Assembly: GCA_025267735.1 (NCBI GenBank)
Contig: CM046294.1
Span: 22,998,162 to 23,062,161 of the forward strand
Direction: 5' to 3'
DNA length: 64,000 nt
Source of the DNA: Mactra quadrangularis
Taxonomy: Eukaryota > Mollusca > Bivalvia > Venerida > Mactridae
Shown here piece after piece: positions 51,001 to 63,000 of this stretch. The notes below the pieces were generated by a model. It had not been told where the DNA came from and made no database searches. It was given only the letters and a program-made list of their open reading frames with translations. Position numbers and translations under genes: made by a program. Position 1 is the stretch's first letter, and each line of letters begins with the position of its first letter.

Positions 51001-54000
51001 ATAGATAGCTGTCCATTCAAAAGTCTATTCAGAAGTCTATTCGCAAAATCATATATATGCATTAAGAATGTGTCTAAAGTCTACCATAAAGTTGCGAATA
51101 GATAAATGTCCATTCAAATGTCTTTTCAGAAGTCTATTCGCAAAATCATGTAAATGCATTCAGAATGAGTAGGAAGTCTTTAAATGAGTTTCGACTAGAG
51201 AGATATCCATTCAAAAGTCTATTCAGAAGTCTATTCGCGAAATCTGGTAAATGCGTGCAGAATGAGTCAGAAGTCTTTTATAGAGTTTCGAATAGAGAGC
51301 TGTCCATTCAAATGTCTATTCAGAAGTCTATTCCAAAAGTCTCAGTTATGTAATGCAATCAAACAGATTGAAAGTCTTTTCGCGGAACATGAAAAGAGTC
51401 AAATGTCCATTCAAAAGTCTATTCAGAAGTCTATTCGCAAATTATATATATGCATTAAAAATGTGTCTAAAGTGTACTATAAAGTTGCGAATAGACAGAT
51501 GTCCATTCAAATGTCTTTTCAGAAGTCTATTCGCAAAATCATGTATATGCATTCAGAATGAGTCAGAAGTCTTTAATAGAGTTTCGAATAGAGAGATGTC
51601 CATTCAAAAGTCTATTCAGAAGTCTATTTGCGAAATCTGGTAAATGCGTTCAGAATGAGTCAGAAGTCTATCATACAGTAGCGAATGCACTGCTGTCCAT
51701 TCAAATGTCTATTCAGAAGTCTATACGCAAAATCATATATAAACATTAAGAATGTCTGAAGTCTATTATAAAGTTACGAATAGACAGATGTCCATTCAAA
51801 TGTCTATTCAGAAGTCTATTCGCAAAATTACGTATATACATTCAGAATGAGTTAGAAGTCTTTATAAAGTAGCGAAAGGCAGCTGTCCATTCAAAAGTCT
51901 ATTCAGAAGTCAATTCGCCAAATCGTATATATGCATTTAAAATGTGGCAGAAGTCTATTTAAAGAGTAGCGAATAGACAATAATTTTTGCAAATGTCTTT
52001 TCAGAAGTCTATTCGCAAAATCATACATATGTATTTAAAATAAGTCAAAAGTCTATTCAAAGAGTAGCAACTAGATAGCTGTCCATTTAAATGTCTATTC
52101 AGAAGTCTATTTGCGAAATCATGTATATGCATTCAGAATGAGTCAGAAGTCTTTTATAGAGTTTCGAATAGATAGCTGTCCATTCAAAAGTCTATTCAGA
52201 AGTCTATTCGCCAAATCGTATATATGCATTAAGAATGTGTCTAAAGTCTACCATAAAGTTGCGAATAGACAGATGTCCATTCAAATGTCTTTTCAGAAGT
52301 CTATTTGCAAAATCATGTATATGCATTCAGAATGAGTAGGAAGTGTTTTATAGAGCTTCAAATAGAGAGCTGTCCATTCAAAAGTCTATTCAGAAGTCTA
52401 TTCGCAAAATCTGGTAAATGCGTTCAGAATGAGTCAGAAGTCTTTTATACAGAAGTAAATACACAGCAGTCCATTCAAATATCTATTCAGAAGTCTATTT
52501 GCAAAATCATATATATGTATTAAGAATGTGCCAGATGTTTATTATATAGTTGCGGATAGAGAGATGTCCATTCAAATGTCTATTTAGAAGTCTATTCCAA
52601 AAAAGTCAGTAATGCAATCAAACAGATTTAAAAGTCTTTTCGTGGTATACATAAAAAGACAAATGTCTATTCGAAGTGTATTCAGAAGTCTATTCGCAAA
52701 ATCATATATATATGCATTAAGAATGTGTCTAAAGTGTACTATAAAGTTGCGAATAGACAGATGTCCATTCAAATGTCTATTCAGAAGTCTATTCGCAAAA
52801 TCATGTATATGCATTCAGAATGAATCAGAAGTCTTTCATAGAGTTTCGAATAGAGAGATGTTCATTCAAAAGTCTATTCAGATGTCTATTCGCGAAATCT
52901 GGTGAATGCGTTCAGAATGAGTCAGAAGTCTTTTAGAGAGTTTCGAATAGACAGATGTCCATTCAAATGTCTATTCAGAAGTCTATTCGCCAAAAAACTC
53001 AGTAATGCAATCAAACAGATTGAAAGTCTTTTCGCGGAATATGAAAAGAGGCAAATGTCCATTCAAAAGTCTATTCAGAAGTCTATTCGCAAATTATATA
53101 TGCATTAAAATGTGTCCTAAGTCTATCATAAAGTTAGAATAGACAGCTGCCCATTGAAATGTCTTTTCAGAAGTCTATTTGGAAACTTATGTTAATCGAT
53201 TCAGAATGTGTCAGGTGTAATTGTGATAGACCTGCCAAGTTTATTGAAGTTTGCATGCTTTGCCTGAATTAAGTAAGTTTCTTAACTCTCGTAAACATAA
53301 ATGAATCTCCCGAATATTTCGGCAATTGCAGGTGAAGGTCGAATTTGCCTTTTCATATCGTCGTAATTTTGCCGATTCTGTAAACCAAATCGAGCCGGTA
53401 AATCTGGTTCAAACAAGGTCACTGTACCGTAGATTACACAAGTGCAAATTCAAATACGGTAACCAGTGCTGGTTTTATTCGAGGAAGCGCCATTGTTTTT
53501 TAGACATGCTAATATTTCGAAGTTAGTTGGTAGAAACCTTTGAATTTCATATTAAATCGTAAACAAAGTGTTATTATCCACAAGAAAAATTAGCGCCAAA
53601 AGAAACTATTTTACATTTACATTTAAGTGATTGAGCCTGTAAAAATGATTATTTTTGTTTTATAAGAAACACAATTTTACGCCATTTTGTTAAGTTCTTT
53701 TGTCGGTGCAACAGCGTGACGTCAATCGTGGTGTTTTCTCACAGGTCCGTGCTTGTTGTATATATAATGACATTATATATATTTATATATATATATATAT
53801 AATGTCATTCGGAACTACCTCGGCGATTTTCCACGCAAATACAAATTCGTAGATGATCGCCGAGGTCGTTCCGAATGATATAATGTATTCATCTTGTAAC
53901 CGAAATGAAAAAGGTAGACAAAAACCAATTAGAAGTATTTATCTCATGCCAATAGTTGTTTTTAAAAGTCCGTAAGACCTGATTACAAAAAAAGAAGTAA

Positions 54001-57000
54001 TTCAGCTGCCGAGAGAAGACTTACTACCATGCAGGAGAAAAATAGAAATCTTGCTTTGAATAGAAAAAAGTAGACCTTCTTCAAAGAGCATGTCTATTCA
54101 CAAACCCAGCAAATAATTCTGACACATTAAAAATGCATATGAATGATTTTGTTAAAGGACTTCTAACAAATAATTTGAATGTTTATTTATCACTTTTCAA
54201 AAAGAAACTTCTGCTACATTCTGAATGCGAACTACTGTTTGCAAATAGGACAGCAGTCTATTCCTAACCCTATCTTTGACTTGTAACACATTCTTTATGC
54301 ATATAAAAGATTTTGCAAATCGACTTCGGAATAGACATTTGAATGGACAGCTCTCTATTCGCAACTTTTTAATATACTTCAGACACATTCTGGAATATTC
54401 TAACTGCATATATATAATTTTGCGAATAGACTTCAGTCACATGCTTTATGCATATATATAATTTTGCGAATAGACTTCTGAATAGACTTTTGAATGGACA
54501 GCTCTCTATTAGAAACTCTATAAAAGACTTCTGACTCATTCTGCATGCATTTTCCAGATTTCGCGAATAGACTTCTGAATAGACTTTTTAATGGATATCT
54601 CTCTATTCGAAACTCATTAAAAGACTTCAGACTCATTCTGAATGCAAATACATGATTTTACGAAAAGACTTTTGAATAGACATTTGAATGGACATCTGTC
54701 TATTCGCAACTTTATAATAGACTTCAGTCACCTTCTTAAGGCATATATATAATTTTGCGAATAGACTTCTGAATAGACATTTGAATGGACAGCTCTCTAT
54801 TCGCAACTTTATCATAGACTTCAGTCACATTCTGAATGCATATATATGATTTTGCGAATAGACTTCTGAATAGACTTTTGAATGGACAGCTCTCTATTCG
54901 AAACTCTATAATAGGCTTTAGACTCATTCTGAAGGTATATAAATGATTTTGCGAACAGACTTCTGAATAGACATTTGAATAGACATCTGTCTATTCGCAA
55001 CTTTATCATAGACTTCAGTCACATTCTTAATGCATATATATGATTTTGCGAATAGACTTCTGAATAGACATTTGAATGGACATCTGTCTATTCGCAACTT
55101 TATTATAGACTTAAGTCTCATTCTTAAGGCACATATATAATTTTGCGAATAGACTTCTGAATAGACATTTGAATGAACAGCTCTCTATTCGCAACTTTAT
55201 AATAGACTTCAGTCACATTCTGAATGCATATATATGATTTTGCGAATAGACTTCTGAATAGACATTTGAATGGACATCTGTCTATTTGCAACTTTATAAT
55301 AGACTTCTGACTCATTTTGAATGCATATATATGATTTTGCGAATAGACTTCTGAATAGACATTTGAATGGACAGCTCTCTATTCGAAACTCTATAATAGG
55401 CTTTAGACTCATTCTGAAGGTATATACATGATTTTGCGAATAGACTTCTGAATAGACATTTGAATGGACAGCTCTCTATTCGCAACTTTATAATATACTT
55501 CAGTCACATGCTTTATGCATATATATAATTTTGCGAATAGACTTCTGAATAGACTTTTGAATGGGCAGCTTTCTATTCGAAACTCTATAAAAGACTTCTG
55601 ACTCAATCTGAATGCATATACATAATTTTGCGAATAGACTTCTGAATGGACATTTGAATGGAAATCTTTTTATTTGCAACTTCATGATAGACTTCAGACA
55701 CATTCTCAATGCAAATATATTATTTTTCGAATAGACTTCTGAATAGACATTTGAATGGACAGCTCTCTATTCGAAACTCTATAAAAGACTTCTGACTAAT
55801 TCTATACATGATTTTGCGAATAGACTTCTGAATAGACTTCTGAATAGACATTTGAATGGACATTTGTCTATTCGCAACTTTATAATACACTTCAGACACA
55901 TTCTTAATAATTTTGCGAATAGACTTCTAAATAGACTTTTGAATGGACAGCTCTCTATTCGAAACTCTATAAACGATATCAGACTCATTCTGCAGGCATA
56001 TACATGATTTTGGGAATAGACTTCTGAATAGACATTTGAATGGACAACTGTCTATTTGCAACTTTACAATAGACTACAGACACATTCTTAATGCATATAC
56101 ATGTATATGATTTTGCGAATAAACTTCTGAATAGACTTTTGAATGGACATTTGTCTATTCGCAACTTTATAATACACTTCAGACACATTCTTAATAATTT
56201 TGCGAATAGACTTCTCAATAGACTTTTGAATGGACAGCTCTCTATTCGAAACTCTATAAACGATATCAGACTCATTCTGCAGGCATATACATGATTTTGC
56301 GAATAGACTTCTGAATAGACATTTGAATGGACATCTGTCTATTTGCAACTTTACAATAGACTACAGACACATTCTTAATGCATATATATGATTTTGCGAA
56401 TAAACTTCTGAATAGACTTTTGAATGGACAGCTCTCTATTCGAAACTCTATAATAGACTTCTGCCTCATTCTGAACGCATTTACCGATTTTTTCGAATAG
56501 ACTTTTGAATAGACTTTGAATGGACATCTTTCTATTCGCTACTTTAAAATAGACGTCAGACACATTCTAAATGCGTATTTGCATATGATGTTGCGAATAG
56601 ACTTCTGAATAGACATTTGAATGGACAGCTGTGTATTTGCTACTGTTTGTTAGTTCTGACTCATTCTGAACGCATTCACCAAGTTATGCGAATAGATTTC
56701 TGAATAGACTTTTGAATGGACAGCTCTCTATTCGAACTCTATAAAAGACTTCTGACCCATTCTGGACGCATTCACCAGATTTTGCGAATAGACTTCTGAA
56801 CAGACATTTAAATGGACATCTGTCTATTTGCAACTTTAAAATAGACTACAGACAAATTCTTTATGCATATATATGATTTTGCGAATAGACTTCTGAATAG
56901 ACTTTTGAATGGACAGCTGTCTATTTGAAAATATATAATAGAATTCTGTCTCATTCCGAATGCATTCACCAGATATTGCAAATAGTCTTTCGAATAGACA

Positions 57001-60000
57001 TTTGAATGGATATCTATCAATTCCCAACTTAATAATAGACTTCAGACACAGTCTTAAGGCACATATATGATTTTGCGAATAGATATCCGAAAAGACATTT
57101 GAATGGACATTTGTCCCTGGATTTTTGGGAATAGACATCTTGATCATTAAGATTTCATTACTATGTTTTTGCGAATAAACTTCTGAATAGACTTTTGAAA
57201 GGACATTTGTCTCTTTGCGTATTCCACGAAAAGACTTTTAAATCTGTTTGATTGCATTACTGGTTTTTTTCGAATAGACTTCGGAATAGACTTTTGAATG
57301 GACATTTGTCTATTTATGTATTCTATGAAAAGACTTTTAAATATGTTTTATTGCACTAGTGATTTTTTCGAATAGACTTCTGAATAGATTTCCGAATAGA
57401 CAGCTGTCTTTTCGGCATTTTGTGTACAGAATTTTGTACAGATATTTGAACTTTCCTATATCAATGTATACAGTAAATGCGAATAGATTTCTGCACGAAT
57501 AGATTTCTCAATACATAGCTGTCCATTGAGCGAATAGACTTTTGAATAGAGAATAGACAATAGATCGCTAACTTCACAGACCTTGTCGTACTGGATCTCT
57601 ACTTAGCCAATGCAAGGTCACGTCGAGATGAACTATGTGTCGACCAATCAATGCGTAGCTTTCATCTAGACGAAAACACTATTAATCACATTTTGATTTC
57701 GTAATTTCTATTTTTAGACCAAGGTTTGCATGCAAATTTAACAGCGGTATTATTCACAGTCTGCGATTGGGTGGCTCATTTCAAATTGCGTGACGTAGAC
57801 GATGTAAACAAGTTACGTATCATAACAATTTCGTCATGAATATTATGATGAGAAAAGGTCACCTGAACGTGACCTTCGTTTGGAAAAGGCCAGATTTAAA
57901 TTAGCGAGTATGCGAGCGGTAAAATTTTAGATCGGGTTTTAATCAGATTGGCGGCCTCATAACGTGTGAACGTGAGTTAGTAATGTGTTATCATGACCTA
58001 ATTACGTGTTACCACGGCCTTATAACGTGTTTACGTGACTTCATGATGTATCATCTTGACCTAATTTCGTTATCGCGGCCTCATAGCGCGTTTACATGAC
58101 CTAATACTTTATTATCTTGTCCTAATTATGTATTTTCGTAACGTAACCTTATAACGTGTTATCGTGACCGCGTCACGTGTTGTCGCGACGTTCCTATTAT
58201 GTTGTAACAAGAGGTTGATTGAGCATTGGCAAGGTGGCAATGACTAGACACCGTAGCAAAATTGTCACACAATGCATTCATACATCAAAGACTAAAACGT
58301 CTGCAGCATTACTTTGCATTCTCTAGAACAAATACGCGGTTATCAAGATATCGGTGAAATCAATATAGTAGAAAATTGTGTTTTTGTATCACATAGTTAA
58401 TGTGCAAATAACAAATAAACAAACAAGGTATTGTTACGAATACATGTATCAGGTATCACGACCTTGATCAGTGTATATGGAAAGCCTTGACTGTCTTATG
58501 TGTTACCCTATATAATGAACTAAACCAATCAATATGATGCTATAGTCCGCTTCGTTTAAAATAAATTCAGACTATTGTATCTCAAGTATATATGCATAGT
58601 ATTGTACACCAATAAACATTTTCCAAAATAGCCCAGTCAGGAAACTACACCGTCACATACGTCCCATGCAATAATGACCGGTTAATTAAGTTTTATTTCA
58701 TTTTGTAGGAATATTCCAAAAATTCTAAAAAAAACCAATAGTTCGGCCACGAATAAATCGCTCATCGAATTAATTCGGACTGTATTTACACATATTAACA
58801 CAACAACGTTCATTAATGCACGTACATGTATAAGGCAGTCTAGGCTTTCCATAAGAGTATATGAATACATGAAATCTGGTTTGTAGCAGACTACTCTAGT
58901 TGTTTCAATTATATAGGAAGATATTTTATTATCTTCTTCCAGAGTTTTCTGCTTTACACCAATCGTTTTATTTTGTTTATATTTTAGTCCATGGGAGCAA
59001 GGTTGCTGAGTACAGAGACGTATCAGGAACACAAGTTTGTGTCCGAATATCTCATGGACAGCAAGTTTATCAGGTAAAGTATTAAAGGGTATAAATGACG
59101 AACTATGTCTGAGCAAGACAAAGTCAATAGATATTCTAATTTGTGATACTGATTGATGCGCTTATCTATCGCCAGTCTTAGATACTGGGGTGAAAGACTT
59201 GAAACAACTAGTAGCTAGTCCACTTCGAAGTTTCCCTCAGGATAGCTGACACTTTAACGAGCATTTTTTCCCCGAAGCGAATGTTTAGAGTCCTGTAAAG
59301 CTGAACTCCCTCAATCAATTCTCAGCAACATGTATATATTATTACATATAAAATATAAATAATTATTTTAAAATAACAAAATTAAGACAATCGCAATTTA
59401 ATACTCATCGTGCATATACTCATACTCCACTACAATGTACTTGATGATTTTGAACGTGCATTATATTTTGTAAGAGTCTTTACAAAATCTCTATTATCTA
59501 GTTTCTATTTACCTTTGTTTTATCTTGATGTACGGTTATCCCAACGATCAGTTTATATGTTATAAGAAAAAAAACTGCATGGATGATCGTCGATTAACAA
59601 CAGATTTACGCGAACGCTGCCTAATGGTTCGGGACCTTTCTTGTACCTAGAGTACCCTTAATAACCATTTGGTAAAAGAATAGTCTGGGATAAACATCTG
59701 TAAATATGTGATCACTGCATTGGCATTAATTATTGCATAAGATCATCATTGAATAAACCAAATTTTCATTCGGAACCCCGCGACTATATATCTATGACGG
59801 AAATCACCGATGAGATCCGAATGTCTATTTTATTTCTTGCATATTTTTCAGGGACACATATTACTACACATCTGGGTACTACTTTCTTGGTCGGCTGTAC
59901 TGGGAAGCCGTCAATGAATACCATGTTGGACAAGGATTCTGGATTGAGAATAGAGATCCACCTGTGGAACCAAAATTGTACAGAGTTGTGTATAAATATA

Positions 60001-63000
60001 CTGGTAGGCGTCGTATATTACCATGATTTTTGTTCTTTTTACCTTCCAGTCCCACGTCTTATGCAAGTTCTCTCTCCTAACATTTCTTGGGTGAAATTAA
60101 ACAGCTTGCTTTATGACCTATAAACGAGTTAATGAAGCCCAGCTCTGTATTATACTCAGAATTTGTGATATCAGATTAAGTCAGTCAAAGAGATGCTCGC
60201 TAAAATATTTTTCGCAATACTTTTTGATCAATGTATTTAATGAGTAAAATTGAATGCAAAAACTTTATGCATACATGTATATACAATGTATGAAGTGTAT
60301 TTCTCAGAAACTGGTATTTTAAACAAGTTCAAGAATCGGACAGTTTCTTCACCTTAAATATTTCACAGATTCATATTAATATGCTTACAGTCTACGAAAT
60401 TAGTGGGTGCTCGGTTGCCCGTGACAACCACCTTTTTAGTCCGGGCAACCAACAATTTATTTTGGGCTACCGAATTCCTGCAAATGAGGTATAGTACGTG
60501 CTTGCTCTTAAAATGATCTGTTCCACTTTCAAATCCTAATTTCGTAGTCTGTACTTAGCTTAGAATTTGCTCTCTCGAATGATGCCAATATCTCCTGCAT
60601 ACGTAGGAAATAAATCCACAAGTCGATTTCAAACACCACGATCACAGCAGATTTTGTTTAGTAGACACAAAAGTTGAAAAATCAATATACGCTAATAGAA
60701 GTTCATTTTGTATACATTTAACAACAGTGTAATATAAATGTAGACATATTGATTTTGCGACTTCTGTGTCATATCTCTATAAATCTGTGAAATGAAATAA
60801 TTTGTAATGGAGAAAGTTCATCAGTGCATAGTAATTGTACACTTATTTGCGACTTTAGTGTCATATAGAATGTATAAATCTGTACAATACAATAATTAGT
60901 GATAGAGAGACTGGCCACATATTACCTAGGTTAAAGTTCAGTACTTTATTTAGCACAAACAAAATAGTTTTTTGCCAATACAATTTACATGTATACAGTT
61001 TGAAAAATAGGGTAAAATACTTACCATTTTCTAGGTAATTTACTTAATTCGTAAATACATATAGTGTTATGTCTCGGATGCATACCGACCGCCTGTGAGT
61101 AGGCCTAAAACAATGAAGTTCAAAAGTACATAACTTAAAGTTTGTATGACCGACCGGCTGTATGAACAACGTTTGAGCTGGGGTATTACTGTGAAGGTAA
61201 AGTGGTTATAAATTAAACCGAACGAGAAAAGCGCTGCTTTCTTTTCTGATTAAGCAAGCTGTCCATTTAGAAAGCGTGTGTTTCAACCCATGTATGTTAG
61301 CTACATGTATATCGTATATTGAATGTCTAAAAGCACTAAAACTATTGTCCCATGACTCGTCCCCACATTGAGTTCTATTTGACATCTGAAATAAACTGTT
61401 CTTACGATAAGAAATCATCATTTCAGTTATTTGTTTTAAATATAATTGTTTTATGTAAATTGTTTTATACATTTTGAATATCATATCATAGGCATCTTTG
61501 ATATTTTTCTTCTGATTTTTGAACTGCAGAATTTATGAAATTGACTTACGATAACTTTTCCCGTAAGATATTTTTGTAAAAAGGTGCACTGATTACCATT
61601 CTAACGTCGTAACTACTCAGTTACGCCAACTCTTATTTTGTCAGTTACAAATTAGTTTTAACCTTGTAGTTAACGTAACATTTTTACACTAATATTCGTG
61701 CTATCTCGTTTAAAAAATCACTTGAGACGAAATATTTTGTATTTAATAAAAGTTTCATACTACTAGAAGATGGTCTTGTTACAAAAGCTAAATTACATGC
61801 TTTTTCTTCTCTTCTGACAGATATTTAATAACTGTAATAGTATTCGGAAAATGTGAAAATGTCGGATGCAATTTCCATAATAAGATATTTTGAAACGGTA
61901 CTCAGCTAAACGATTCTGTTAACAAACAAAATTCAATTTAAAGCTTGAAAACTTCGATCATATCAACAATATATCATATTATCTTGATTTAGATGAACTA
62001 TCACAACCTTTTCCGACGTAGGTATAGCCGGTCACATAGGGTTAAATTTTTTCAATGAACGCTGTACTTTTCGTGGATTTAATGGACCAAGATGTCATGG
62101 TTTGATAGTTTATTGTATGCACTTTCTATCTATGATATCAAGGCCGTCTTGTATACCACTGCGTTCATCTTTGAAATGTTTTGTGATGAATGCGTCAAAT
62201 TCGGTAAAGGGAAGTAATTCATGACATTTTTTCCCGCCACGAATTACGTACGGCACTGCAATTTTTAGCTAAAACTATTTTTTTTTTAAATTAAATTTTT
62301 TATTATCTTTGACAATTGTTTAAATATTTTTTTGCACAATTTTACTGTATTTTTCTATGTTTTTTTTTTTTTAAAAACTACCTTAAAATAAATTTGTTTC
62401 ATTGAATGTATTATATACGGACAGGTCTAAAATGCAGACGAATTTTACGTCTGCCGGAAAGTATTTGATAGTCATCCATTTGGCCACTGTAGATGGCATA
62501 TGGTCAGTACGTGTCTAAAACCAAGATGAAGGCCTGTCCCGTAGGAATGATAGGTCTGAAGAAATGCTAAAAATCACAAGATGTTGTACCATGTTTAAAA
62601 CTTAAAGCTGTAAATGGATAGAATATTAGAAATGGCAAAATTACATGACTTAAGTTGACTTGAAACAAAAACCACTTTAACCATTTTTATTTTTATATTT
62701 TCCAGAATAAAAGGGCTATTTCATAATAGTTAAGGTTAAAATTTCTAATTTTGGCTTGTGGACTAGTATGTCAGAATTGTTTGGAAGCCCTAGAAGCCCT
62801 GTACACAAAAACACACATGTAATAAATTGTGCTGATCCAATGACTCTATAAAATGTATATATAGGGTCCTTGGCTGATCATATAATAAAGCAAATGACTT
62901 ATGGTACAATTTATTATTGTACATGCATATTTTTTACAGATCAAGGTTTTATGTGGTCCAATATTACAGCTAGTGTTCCAGCCAGTTATATTTGTGAGAT

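Larger units (their letters stand above)
49377..57583. mobile_element. 8.2-kb fold-back transposon with tandem-repeat arms
   Basis: The termini are mirror images: the left end begins AGGTCTGTGAAGTTAGCAAT and the right end is its complement with one change. Similarity continues inward for over 300 bp in the same order (tattctctattcaaaagtct, catttactgtat, aaaatgccgaaaagacagct, atgcaatcaaacagattt). An exact 8-bp duplication TGTCGTAC flanks the element. Each arm is then an array of a ~97-bp unit, in opposite orientations, around an ~0.8-kb spacer. No transposase is seen. The architecture resembles Drosophila FB and Galileo fold-back elements (established knowledge), but the 8-bp duplication is more like hAT or P; superfamily not assigned. 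It sits inside contactin-like intron 2. Confidence 0.92.
46739..58987 (+). other. Contactin-like intron 2 (12.2 kb)
   Basis: Dominated by the 8.2-kb fold-back element at 49377-57583. Other content: ggtccagt-type inverted pieces at 46790-47050, a family-4 SINE, a duplicated repeat at 47694 and 48030, a family-3 SINE, and plain AT-rich sequence at 48660-49368 and 57592-58987. Confidence 0.75.

Noticed and set aside
53326..53526. 66-codon ORF in the fold-back spacer as a transposase remnant
   Set aside because: No DDE/DDD motif or other transposase feature is visible and the length is within chance.
50092..57147. Dozens of short ORFs with recurring peptides such as SIQKSIRKI and CPFKSLFRSLFAKS
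   Set aside because: They arise from the ~97-bp repeat, which is one base more than a multiple of three, so each unit shifts frame. They occur on both strands according to array orientation and have no starts or splice signals of their own.
58682..59116. 144-codon minus-strand ORF overlapping contactin exon 3
   Set aside because: It lies antisense to a verified exon and has no domain or splice support; it is a shadow.
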